This document shows, one piece after another, positions 9,894-17,534 of a stretch of 64,000 nt of DNA (position 1 is its first letter; the number at the start of each line of letters is the position of its first letter). The DNA lies in NCBI GenBank assembly GCA_021730905.1, contig JAKFYK010000062.1:1-64000 (forward strand). Direction: 5' to 3'. The stretch comes from Betaproteobacteria bacterium (GTDB taxonomy: Bacteria; Pseudomonadota; Gammaproteobacteria; Burkholderiales; SG8-41). Both the position numbers and the translations under genes were made by a program. Under the pieces are notes generated by a model. That model did no database searches. It was not told where the DNA came from and saw only the letters and a program-made list of their open reading frames with translations.

Positions 9894-11207
9894 TCAGCCG
9901 GTCTGAATAGCGACTACTTCCGGGGCTGCTGATGGACCGATTGAGTCTGTGTTCTCATCAAGTCGAAGTTTAAATTTGCGGCCACCGTGTGCATGTGAAT
10001 AAACGAGAGGATTGTTGGTTGCTTCATTTGCGAAAAAGATAGCCGTTTGTGCCGAACCGTACTCGGGTTCAACCGGGTCGTGCAGATTGCACTCATCGTA
10101 TTTCGACGGGTCGGCCAACACATCCGCCACCGTTCGGCATCCGTGTTCGGCGAATATCAATACGTCATCGCCGATAAGGGTGTCGGCAAAGCGAGACTCA
10201 ATCATCCGGTGTGCGCGCTGTTCGTTCATGCCGCTCGCGACGAGGCGCTGGACTTCACTACGAAGGTACTCGCGTCGGACGCGGTCCGCTTCGGGCGCAG
10301 AAGTGCGCTTTGCCTCATCCAGCAGGCGCATGTATTTCGTTGTTTCCTTTGGCGAGAGCGTATGTATAGCCTTGGTTCGCACGTATCCGCCCGCGACAGT
10401 GGAAGGAGCAGGGCGACGCTGTTCCATGCCGTCTTCACAATGCGCCCCGCCAGCAAAAAGCGGCTGCTGCGCCTCCATGACCTTACTGTCGAAGATGGTT
10501 CGTGCTAACAAGATCCCCGAACGAGTTATATAGATATGGCCGTACCCGTTCAGCCACAGTCGACGGAAGAGCGCCTCGCTGAACCGCGGTACGTCTTCAG
10601 CATCTTCCACCGCGAATGCTGTGTGATGGCCCTTTGAACCGCTATACTCGGCTCCGTCGGGCAGGTAGATGTAGCTGCTGGAGCTGACGTACCCAACGTG
10701 CGCTGCTCCGACGAATGCATCCGGGAACAATTTCTCCATGAGCCGCCAGAGATCGTTCGATTTATCGCATGCGTATGCGGCGCGCGGATTCGGATCGTAG
10801 TCGAAAGTAATGACCGCCGGCACCTTTGCCTCAAAGTGCATTACTTCTGCACCACGGTGAACAGCGCCGTCCTGCATACGATTTTTTAAGGTAAGCGGTA
10901 CATTCTTGCCGATGTAGGTATTTGTGGGTAATGCGTACTGGCATGGACCCCCGTCATGTGCGAGCTTTGCGTAATTGCCGAGTGTGGAATCGATGGTCGT
11001 AACGGTACAGCCCTTCGGAATTTTCCCTCCGGCTTCTTTGATAACTCTGCCGTCGATGAGGCGGTAACGCTTTACAAGTACATTTGAAGGATGACGCACG
11101 AGGTTAAATCGAACTTGTGGTGTGCCATCCTCAGTTGTGGATTGCAAATGGAATGTAGTGGAACATGCCGTGCCCTCCCCAGTTGTATTGCCGGTTTCGT
11201 ATTTCAT
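9894..11207 (-). CDS. Archaeo-eukaryotic-type primase domain protein (island replication)
   Basis: 437 residues. The N-terminal half has FDYDPNP (an hhhDhD-like metal motif, about residue 135) and GSKGHHTAF (an SxH-like motif), as expected for an AEP-superfamily primase. The C-terminal part resembles the linker of phage and plasmid primase-helicases (VADVLADPSKYDECNLHDPVEP, then YSHAHGGRKFKL). The helicase half found in many relatives is absent, and no separate helicase is nearby. The likely role is replication of the mobile element; this is inferred from motifs only. Confidence 0.6.
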   Translation of the reverse strand: MKYETGNTTGEGTACSTTFHLQSTTEDGTPQVRFNLVRHPSNVLVKRYRLIDGRVIKEAGGKIPKGCTVTTIDSTLGNYAKLAHDGGPCQYALPTNTYIGKNVPLTLKNRMQDGAVHRGAEVMHFEAKVPAVITFDYDPNPRAAYACDKSNDLWRLMEKLFPDAFVGAAHVGYVSSSSYIYLPDGAEYSGSKGHHTAFAVEDAEDVPRFSEALFRRLWLNGYGHIYITRSGILLARTIFDSKVMEAQQPLFAGGAHCEDGMEQRRPAPSTVAGGYVRTKAIHTLSPKETTKYMRLLDEAKRTSAPEADRVRREYLRSEVQRLVASGMNEQRAHRMIESRFADTLIGDDVLIFAEHGCRTVADVLADPSKYDECNLHDPVEPEYGSAQTAIFFANEATNNPLVYSHAHGGRKFKLRLDENTDSIGPSAAPEVVAIQTG

Positions 11208-11294
11208 ATTATTCTCGTCCTTGAAGCGCTACGCGTGCTGAGCGCTCCCGCACCCAAATTTGCGTTATTTGACCTTGAGGGGGATTGTTTTCAC

Positions 11295-11305
11295 CTTGGC
11301 CACCA
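11295..11305 (+). repeat. att-type direct repeat, copy 2
   Basis: CTTGGCCACCA, identical to the tRNA-Phe 3' end at 6523-6533. The sequence beyond it (AATTCAAT, then the integrase-like stretch) also matches the copy-1 flank. Confidence 0.8.
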
Positions 11306-11585
11306 AAATTCAATTACTAATGGATTGATCATCTGGTGGCGGTGCCATATTTGTGTTTATCAGTTGGTCAATCACATTGGTCCAATCGGCCATATGCGCT
11401 GGCAGCAAATGTGAATATCGCTTCGCAATCCTGTGCAAGTTTCCCACGCCCACCCATCTCCCGAATGTCGCTCAGCGGTACACCCTTTTGTGCGAACAAA
11501 CTTGCCCATATATGGAAAGATGATACCAACGGAAATTTTCAATGCTACCCGCTTTAGTGCCTTCTGCCATACCACTCATAAGGTG
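11306..11585 (-). pseudogene. Second integrase remnant (C-terminal part)
   Basis: About 280 bp clearly similar to the 3' end of the first integrase gene (6539-6810). Examples are the shared CACCCTTTTGTGCGA-like and CGGAAATTTTC stretches and the same distance from the att repeat. Stops and indels break every frame. Similarity ends near 11585. It marks the former 3' end of a second element. Confidence 0.75.
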
Positions 11586-11638
11586 GGCTTTTTGCTATGA
11601 TATCTGTCCTAAGTAATTGAAAAAGTGTCGGAAAGAGC

Positions 11639-11667
11639 TTGACGATGAACTTCCCACAGATTACAGT
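11639..11667 (+). promoter_or_regulatory. Candidate promoter of the ImmA/IrrE-PIN operon
   Basis: TTGACG (11639-11644), 17 bases, TACAGT (11662-11667). The -10 box overlaps the first operator half-site. Confidence 0.5.
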
Positions 11668-11704
11668 TTACAAAATTAAATAGTATTTGTAAAGTTTGTA
11701 AACT
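11665..11704. promoter_or_regulatory. Operator with three TTTGTAAA-type half-sites
   Basis: AGTTTACAAA (11665-11674) and TTTGTAAACT (11695-11704) form a perfect 10-bp inverted repeat; a third half-site TTTGTAAA (11686-11693) sits inside, directly before the last. It is the likely autoregulatory site of the HTH domain encoded just downstream. Confidence 0.8.
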
Positions 11705-11716
11705 ACGGAGGTATTC

Positions 11717-12784
11717 ATGGTCGGGGCGCGAATCAATCAAGCACGGAAAGCTGCCGGACTTTCGTTACGCGCATTGGCCGAAAAAGCTGACATTTCAGCC
11801 ATGGCTATTTCGAAGTATGAAACCGGAAAATCAACACCTTCTTCCGGTGTTTTGTTGTCGTTGGCCAAAGCACTCAATGTCCGTACGGAGTACTTTTTTC
11901 GGCCTGTCAAAGTCGAGCTGACGGAAGTTGAATATCGCAAACATTCCAAACTTCCTGCGAAAGTGCTGCAACAAATCGAGGGCGATGTTTTAGAGCAAAT
12001 CGAGCGCTTTTTGGAATTGGAGCGGTACTTTCCTAATGGACCGCTGCAAGAATTCAAGTTGCCTGAAAATTTGCCTGCCATGATTTCAAATTATGCAGAG
12101 ATCGGGGAACTTGCAGCTAAGTTGCGCCAATATTGGAATCTCGGCGTCGATCCGATACCCGTGCTGACAGACATGCTCGAGGAGCGTGGCGTCAAGATTT
12201 TCCAGTCCCAAGCATTCCATGGCGATGCATTTGACGGCATGGCGGCATTGGTCAACGCCATTCCAGTGATTGTGGTAGGTAGCGGCTGGCCAGGAGATCG
12301 ACAGCGATTCACGCTTGCCCACGAACTCGGACATCTGATGCTTAAAGGGCGGCTTGATCCGGACCTTGAAGAAGAAAAGGCCGCAAATCGTTTCGCCGGC
12401 GCATTTTTAGTCCCAGATTCTGAAGTCCGCAAAGAACTGGGTGAACGCCGTACCTGGCTTGAGCCTAAGGAACTTGCAGTCTTGAAGAAAGCATACGGGT
12501 TGAGCATGGGAGGCTGGATGCATCGCGCGAACGATTTGGGGATTCTCACCGATGCGCATTACCTTGCGATGGTCAAATTTTTCCGTGCACGCGGCTGGCA
12601 CAAAAAAGAGCCGGGAGAGCAGTTTCCACCCGAGCAACCTCAACTGTTCGAGCAATTGGTCTTCCATGCACTGGCGGAAGATCTCATTAGCGAATCGAAA
12701 GCGGCCGAACTGCTACGCTTATCGTTAGTCAATTTCCACGCTATGCGAAATATGGATCATGCCCGGACAGCTGCTGGTCAGTGA
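11717..12784 (+). CDS. HTH (XRE) - ImmA/IrrE metallopeptidase fusion
   Basis: 355 residues. The XRE helix-turn-helix spans about residues 5-60 (INQARKAAGLSLRALAEKAD). The COG2856 peptidase domain has the zinc motif HELGH at 202-206 and acidic EEEKAANRFAGAFL after it. Such proteins cleave or sense repressors and often act as the antitoxin of a neighbouring toxin. GGAGG lies six bases upstream of the ATG. It overlaps the PIN-like gene by 26 bases, so the pair is co-translated and probably autoregulated through the upstream operator. Confidence 0.88.
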   Translation: MVGARINQARKAAGLSLRALAEKADISAMAISKYETGKSTPSSGVLLSLAKALNVRTEYFFRPVKVELTEVEYRKHSKLPAKVLQQIEGDVLEQIERFLELERYFPNGPLQEFKLPENLPAMISNYAEIGELAAKLRQYWNLGVDPIPVLTDMLEERGVKIFQSQAFHGDAFDGMAALVNAIPVIVVGSGWPGDRQRFTLAHELGHLMLKGRLDPDLEEEKAANRFAGAFLVPDSEVRKELGERRTWLEPKELAVLKKAYGLSMGGWMHRANDLGILTDAHYLAMVKFFRARGWHKKEPGEQFPPEQPQLFEQLVFHALAEDLISESKAAELLRLSLVNFHAMRNMDHARTAAGQ

Positions 12785-13256
12785 TGCCAATATACTGAAT
12801 GATATGGACGCTGGCGGGCATCTCAATGGGATGCTCAAGCTCGACTACAGCTTTGCTGTCCCTGACGTTCTGTTTGAAGAAGAACTAAAAGCACAGCATC
12901 CGGAATTGCCTGGCCTCGGTTTAAAGTCACTGGCACTTCACGAGGAGGCGGTAAAGTATGCGGAAGAGCTTTCCGTCAAATACGAAAAGAGCGGCGCAAG
13001 CCGCAATGATTTACTCGCGTTGGCGCTTGCCAGCCAGGAGAAATGCCCCTTGCTGACCGGCGATTCGCGTCTTAGGAAGGTCTGTGAAGACCAGAAAATG
13101 GATGCACATGGGACGATTTGGTTGGTCGGACAAATGATCAAGCAGAAAGTTATCGGAATCGCCGCCGCCCGCAGCGCCTATCGCGCAATGCGCGACGCAC
13201 GCCGGCGTTTACCGTGGGATGAGGTAGAAAAACAACTGGAATCGTTCCGTAAGTAA
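12759..13256 (+). CDS. PIN-like (DUF4411-type) putative ribonuclease toxin
   Basis: 165 residues. Acidic residues are placed as in PIN nucleases: LLVSDANILND near the N-terminus, SRNDLLALALA (about residue 86) and LLTGDSRLRK (about residue 105). Proteins of this type commonly follow HTH-ImmA/IrrE genes and form type II toxin-antitoxin-like pairs; the role is inferred from that known pairing and the overlap. The first possible start at 12759 lies inside the upstream gene. Confidence 0.75.
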   Translation: MPGQLLVSDANILNDMDAGGHLNGMLKLDYSFAVPDVLFEEELKAQHPELPGLGLKSLALHEEAVKYAEELSVKYEKSGASRNDLLALALASQEKCPLLTGDSRLRKVCEDQKMDAHGTIWLVGQMIKQKVIGIAAARSAYRAMRDARRRLPWDEVEKQLESFRK

Positions 13257-13329
13257 GTTCGTGAAGATCGCGTCACATTGGTCGAGGACTGGCTAACAAT
13301 ATCTAATATGCCTCGAATCCCATACCGGG

Positions 13330-13615
13330 GTGGTGTGCAAAGTGGAACGCATAAGAATATCGGGTAAGGATCTCGGTGCGCTCGCGCTGGACATGTCTTG
13401 CCTGCGCTGTTTTTGGGTAAGCCACAAGGCGCCGGCGGGACTGCCGTACCAGATTTTCCCGGGTATTTTTAGCGCGATCGATTCCTACACCAAGAAAATT
13501 GTGCACGGCTGGTTCGATCGCAATGGCGCTGCACCGACGTGGCTGGGTGAACTCGGGTGCTTCGGGCCTACATCGATCCACCGCATTTTTCGAAGTTTCA
13601 GCTGATCTAGGTTTA
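13330..13615 (+). pseudogene. Remnant of a PD-(D/E)XK-type nuclease-like protein
   Basis: The first about 75 residues (RISGKDLGALALDMSCLRCF, then GLPYQIFPGIFSAIDSYTKK) resemble the N-terminus of a Cas4/Dna2-like hypothetical family. After about 13555 the natural continuation (AYIDPPHFSKFQ) is in another frame and then stops at TAG 13613. So the gene is frameshifted and truncated. The family assignment is from memory of similar proteins. Confidence 0.5.
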
Positions 13616-13761
13616 AATACATAGTATTGGTTTGAAAATAGCAGGAATGGCACGTTCAATAGGTAATTTGGATGAAAAAATAAGGATTTCTTTAATATTT
13701 AGGTAAATTTTATTTTTTATGACAAAATATAGGTGTTTTTCCATTTAAGCTAGGCGTTTTT
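13608..13761 (+). promoter_or_regulatory. Five TAGG(T/C)-N-TTT repeats upstream of fic
   Basis: TAGGTTTAAA (13608), TAGGTAATTT (13660), TAGGTAAATTT (13700), TAGGTGTTTTT (13730) and TAGGCGTTTTT (13751). The gaps between starts are 52, 40, 30 and 21 bp. The region is very A/T-rich and runs right up to the fic start. Possibly a cooperative protein-binding array; no known regulator is implied. Confidence 0.45.
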
Positions 13762-13765
13762 ACAG

Positions 13766-15316
13766 ATGCCACTCCCAGACCGTCATGTTGGCTACAACGC
13801 GCTGATTTCCCGCTTCGGGTTATTTTGCGTGGAGGATCGCGCTTCCAGTTTTATTGCCAAACGGCTGAGCGTGATTGATCGTACGGAGCGCGCCGACGGT
13901 TCAGTCATTGTGCGCTACCCCGGCAAGTACGACTTTGACGATACCTTGTCAGGTCACCTGGAGTTCTGCCTCAAGTACGAAGGCGTGAATTTGTCAGTAC
14001 TTGCAGCGTTATTTGAACAGCGCGGTGCCGATGAACTTCAGGCTTGGCTCGACAGCAAGCCGGGGTCGCGCTATGCACGTGTATGCGGACATCTTTATGA
14101 GTGGCTCACCGGAAAGGCGCTCCGCTACAAGTTGCCTCCCGGCACTGATGCCGTCCCTGTGCTCGATGAAAAACGCTATTTCACTGCGCCTGCCCAGCGC
14201 AACAGGCGCTTTGCAGTTCTTGATAATTTGCCTGGCACCGCTGCTTTCTGCCCTCTCGTACGTCGCACGCCGGCTTTACGCGCCTGGATCGAGAAAGACT
14301 TGGGAGCAAGAATCGCGCATGTACTCGCCACACTCGAACCGGGGCTACTGGAGCGGGCTGTCAATTATCTGTACCTTGCCGAAACACGTTCCTCCTTTGC
14401 GATAGAAAAAGACGTTCCCGATTCACAAAGAGCCGAGCGTTTCCGTCGCTTGCTGGAACGCGCCGGCGAAGATATGCCGCTCGAAGAGGAAACCTTTGTT
14501 GAGTGGCAAAACGTAATCGTGCCGAGACTGCGTGCCGAAGCGTCGTTTCGACAAAAACAAAACTGGTTGTCGCGCTCCGGGCGATCCGCCCACGGCGCGG
14601 ACTACATTCCGCCGGATCCCGCTGAAGTGTCTGGCATGATGAAAGGTGTTGTCAAAGTGGGAGAATTCGTCAAGTACAATGCTTATCCTGTCGCTCTGGC
14701 CGCAGCATGCGCATCGTACGGATTCGTTTTTGTGCATCCATTCCTCGATGGCAATGGCCGGCTACACCGTTTCTTACTGCACCACCTTTTGCGGCTGGGA
14801 GGCTTTACGCCTCCCGGCGCCGTTGTTCCTGTGTCCGCAGCCATGGAGCAGGATATCGCGCGCTATGCCGAGGTACTCAAGCACTACTCCGCTCAACGCA
14901 CCGCTATGCTCGATTACCGTCTCGACTCGGACGCAAATTTTATCGACGTTAAGAAGCGGCCCTCACACTTGTACGCGTTTTTCGATGCTACCGAGCTGTG
15001 CGAATTCACCTTTGCTTGCCTAGAACGTGCCATCGACCGGGATCTGGCCGACGAGCTTGCGTACCTGCGCGCCTATGACAGCGCACATCATTCACTCACG
15101 CGATGGCTCGACGCGCCGCAGCCCGAGCTGGAAAAACTGATCCGTTATATCGCGCAAAACAACGGGCGACTTTCCAAGAATAAGCGCGGACAGTTTCCTC
15201 TCATTGGAGACGACGATGTTGCGCGCGCAGAAACACAAGTCAGCGAAGCGTTTGCCGCATTCTGGAAGCGCTCGCGCCCGAACAAGGCAAACGATGCACC
15301 GTCCCGCACTGTATAG
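13766..15316 (+). CDS. Fic-domain protein (AMPylase-like)
   Basis: 516 residues. The Fic core H324PFLDGNGRLHRF carries the catalytic histidine, the phosphate-binding acid and the arginine needed for transfer of AMP (or another nucleotide group) to target hydroxyls. RSSFAIEKD (about residues 212-220) looks like the inhibitory helix motif (S/T)xxxE(G/N), with K in the last position. This places it with Fic proteins inhibited from within the same chain. The C-terminal 150 residues are helical and unassigned. It stands alone in the island after an A/T-rich leader with repeats. The start has little ribosome-site support. Confidence 0.88.
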   Translation: MPLPDRHVGYNALISRFGLFCVEDRASSFIAKRLSVIDRTERADGSVIVRYPGKYDFDDTLSGHLEFCLKYEGVNLSVLAALFEQRGADELQAWLDSKPGSRYARVCGHLYEWLTGKALRYKLPPGTDAVPVLDEKRYFTAPAQRNRRFAVLDNLPGTAAFCPLVRRTPALRAWIEKDLGARIAHVLATLEPGLLERAVNYLYLAETRSSFAIEKDVPDSQRAERFRRLLERAGEDMPLEEETFVEWQNVIVPRLRAEASFRQKQNWLSRSGRSAHGADYIPPDPAEVSGMMKGVVKVGEFVKYNAYPVALAAACASYGFVFVHPFLDGNGRLHRFLLHHLLRLGGFTPPGAVVPVSAAMEQDIARYAEVLKHYSAQRTAMLDYRLDSDANFIDVKKRPSHLYAFFDATELCEFTFACLERAIDRDLADELAYLRAYDSAHHSLTRWLDAPQPELEKLIRYIAQNNGRLSKNKRGQFPLIGDDDVARAETQVSEAFAAFWKRSRPNKANDAPSRTV

Positions 15317-15375
15317 TTTGACGATGGGCGACTTGATACCTATAGACGCGATTGCACAAGGCTGACGCAGAAAAG

Positions 15376-15420
15376 CAAACGTAGCTAAAAGGTAACTTTT
15401 TCGGCGATTCGCTACGTTTG
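15376..15420. repeat. Inverted repeat CAAACGTAGC/GCTACGTTTG
   Basis: Perfect 10-bp arms at 15376-15385 and 15411-15420 with a 25-bp spacer. The arm contains the same AAACGTAG word as the direct repeats 100 bp downstream. Confidence 0.65.
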
Positions 15421-15512
15421 TCGGCGAGCGTAAGTGATTGAAGGCAGGCCAATTATTGCTGTTTAACCGTTTAAAAATCCCCCGTTATTCTGTAAGTCTT
15501 TAACTATATCGA

Positions 15513-15542
15513 AAACGTAGGGGAAACGTAGGAAAAACGTAG
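15513..15542 (+). repeat. Three AAACGTAG direct repeats at 11-bp spacing
   Basis: AAACGTAG starts at 15513, 15524 and 15535, exactly 11 bp apart, iteron-like. The IS3 element begins one base after the last copy. One more copy lies beyond the IS at 16883-16890. Confidence 0.7.
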
Positions 15543-15609
15543 TGAGCTTCACCCGAAATTTCGTCTTCCAGGAGTTGAGGTTAAACTTAACTGACTGGAA
15601 GGAGAAAAG

Positions 15610-15903
15610 ATGTTCAAGATACCGAAGCAGGCATACACCGCTGAGTTTAAGGAATTGGCGGTCAAGCGGGTTACTGACGGGCAAGTGATAGGGGCGGTAG
15701 CACGGGAATTAGGATTGGTCGACCAGACGCTGCGTAACTGGGTCAAGGCGGCCAAGCGCGGCAAGCTCAATACGCCGGGAGGCAAGGCGATCACACCGGA
15801 GCAGATGGAGTTGTCACGCGTACGTGCCGAGAATGCGCGCCTGCGGATGGAGAACGAAATCCTAAAAAAAGCGACGGCGTATTTCGCGAAAGATGTGCTG
15901 TGA
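15610..15903 (+). CDS. IS3-family transposase OrfA
   Basis: 97 residues. The helix-turn-helix (FKELAVKRVTDGQVIGAVAR) is followed by a leucine-zipper-like stretch (RVRAENARLRMENEILKKA). GGAGA lies upstream. An A7G run (15864-15871) near the 3' end is a typical -1 slippery site. After a -1 shift the frame is open into OrfB, so an OrfAB fusion transposase can be made. Confidence 0.93.
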   Translation: MFKIPKQAYTAEFKELAVKRVTDGQVIGAVARELGLVDQTLRNWVKAAKRGKLNTPGGKAITPEQMELSRVRAENARLRMENEILKKATAYFAKDVL

Positions 15904-16790
15904 ATTACGCCTGGATCGATGCGCACCGGAAAGCCTATCCGCTGCCGGCGGTTTGTGAAACTCTGACGGTCAGCATCAGCGGCTACCGGGCGTGGAAGCG
16001 CGGTGGCAGCCCCCAGCGCAAGCGACTTACCGATGCCCAGATGCTCGCCCTGATTCAGGCCATCCACAAGGCGCTCAAAGGCGCCTACGGCTCGCCGCGG
16101 ATGGTGCGGGAACTGCGGGCTCGTGGATACCCGGCCAGCAAGCCGCGCGTCGAGCGGCTGATGCGTGAGAACGGCATTCGGGGGCGGCACAAGCGACGCT
16201 ATAAAGCCACCACGGACTCCAACCACCGGCTTCCCGTGGCGGCGAACTTGCTGGATCGGAACTTCAGCCCGGCAGCGCCTAATCAGGCATGGTCGGCAGA
16301 CATCACCTACATCTGGACGGACGAAGGCTGGCTGTATCTGGCAATCGTGCTCGATCTGTTTAACCGCGAGATCGTCGGCTGGTCGATCAAGCCGAGGATG
16401 ACGTCGGACATTGTGATGGATGCGCTGACGATGGCGTGGTTCCGCAGGCAACCGTCTGCGGGGTTGATTCACCATTCGGATCGAGGCAGTCAATACGCGA
16501 GCCACGCGTTCCGGGGCAAGCTCGCCGCATACGGCATGGTGTGCTCGATGAGCCGCAAGGGCAACTGCTGGGTCAATGCGCCTGCGGAGAGTTTCTTTAA
16601 TAGCTTGAAGAACGAACGGGTTCATGGCGCTCGCTATGCGACGCGACAGGAAGCCATCGCCGATCTGTTCGATTACATTGAAGTGTTTTACAACCGCAGT
16701 CGCCGCCACTCCACGCTCGGCTACTATTCGCCGGTTCAGTTCCTGCAGGACTGGATCACGAATCAGCATGAGCGCAAAATGGCGGCTTGA
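15900..16790 (+). CDS. IS3-family transposase OrfB (DDE domain)
   Basis: 296 residues. The integrase-core acids are in WSADITY, HHSDRGSQY and NAPAESFFNSLKNE; HTH_21 (GAYGSPRMVRELRARG) precedes them. The frame begins at GTG 15900, overlapping the OrfA stop as GTGA, but the active product is normally the frameshifted OrfAB. Confidence 0.93.
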   Translation: MNYAWIDAHRKAYPLPAVCETLTVSISGYRAWKRGGSPQRKRLTDAQMLALIQAIHKALKGAYGSPRMVRELRARGYPASKPRVERLMRENGIRGRHKRRYKATTDSNHRLPVAANLLDRNFSPAAPNQAWSADITYIWTDEGWLYLAIVLDLFNREIVGWSIKPRMTSDIVMDALTMAWFRRQPSAGLIHHSDRGSQYASHAFRGKLAAYGMVCSMSRKGNCWVNAPAESFFNSLKNERVHGARYATRQEAIADLFDYIEVFYNRSRRHSTLGYYSPVQFLQDWITNQHERKMAA

Positions 16791-16829
16791 TGCCACACCC
16801 TTGGAAGACGAAAAACAGAGGGAAGGTCA

Positions 16830-17240
16830 CTCACGTGTGATAACAAATGCATGTAGAACTGCATGGTCATTGACCGTAGGCAAAACGTAGAACTCTCAAC
16901 GAACCTCAGCAAGGCTTTACGAGTGAGAGCGGGTCGTGAACACTGCTGTCAATGGGTTGAATAACAACTGAACGGGACATCGCGAGGTCGTAGCGGGCGT
17001 GAAGAAATGAGCCCTTGCGCCGGAGCTATTCGCCAACGGCCGCGTTCGACGCCGTACTCGCAGTTTGTCCGCGAACTAGTGGTGATCGTCGATCAGACCG
17101 CGCCGCGCAGCAGTCTCGCGCCGCTCGATCTTGCCTCTCGGGTACGGCACTGAGTATTGGTGCCTGCAGGCGAGTACCAACGGCATATGATGGCATTTAT
17201 TGCCATTTTTACTACGGTGAGAGGCTTAAGGAGGCAGCCG
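16830..17240. other. 411-bp stretch between IS3 and the tRNA-like fragment
   Basis: No supported gene. It holds one AAACGTAG word (16883-16890), matching the repeats left of the IS. Short G+C-rich frames near 17020-17150 look like decayed coding sequence, but no family is recognised. Confidence 0.4.
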
Positions 17241-17277
17241 TAATCCGTGCGTCAGTGGTTCAATTCCACCCCACCAA
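17241..17277 (+). pseudogene. tRNA 3'-half fragment (likely island right boundary)
   Basis: AATCCGTG, GTGGTTCAATTCC and CACCA align with the anticodon-stem-to-CCA part of tRNA-Phe (from 6495), with three base changes and a gap in the acceptor stem. There is no 5' half. It may be a decayed attachment site; chromosomal genes resume to its right. Confidence 0.5.
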
Positions 17278-17534
17278 TCATTTCCATCGCCCGCACTCAT
17301 CCAACGCGTTGGCATCAACTGAAAGTACCGTTAGATCCTTTCTTGCTTCCCGCGCGGGAAAATGCGCATGCCTACGCGTTAGTTAATCGTACTTTCAAGC
17401 AGTAACAGGCTGTAAAGAAAGTGTAAATAGCCTCCATCGCAGGTAGAATTCCCACCAGCGGGAGGATAAAGTTCCGAGTCGGGCAAACGCTTACCGCTGG
17501 GCACAGGCGCTTGTTCCGCTGGACATAACACCAC

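Larger units (their letters stand above)
15543..16829 (+). mobile_element. IS3-family insertion sequence, about 1.29 kb
   Basis: Imperfect terminal inverted repeats. The left begins TGAGCTTCACCC and contains TTTCGTCTTCCA; the right end, read inwards, begins TGACCTTCCCTC and contains TTTCGTCTTCCA. It encodes OrfA and OrfB with intact DDE residues. No clear target duplication flanks it. It sits directly beside the AAACGTAG repeats. It may still be active. Confidence 0.85.
6534..17277. mobile_element. Tandem genomic island at tRNA-Phe
   Basis: From the tRNA-Phe 3' end to a tRNA-3'-like fragment at 17241-17277. Two integrase remnants, each directly beside a copy of CTTGGCCACCA (6523 and 11295), indicate two related elements inserted one after the other. 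The cargo is visibly richer in A/T than the flanks and is dominated by toxin-antitoxin and replication-type genes plus an IS3 copy. The right edge is uncertain because the third fragment lacks part of the acceptor stem. Confidence 0.75.

Noticed and set aside
17241-17277. A second functional tRNA gene
   Set aside because: Only the 3' half is present and the acceptor stem is incomplete.
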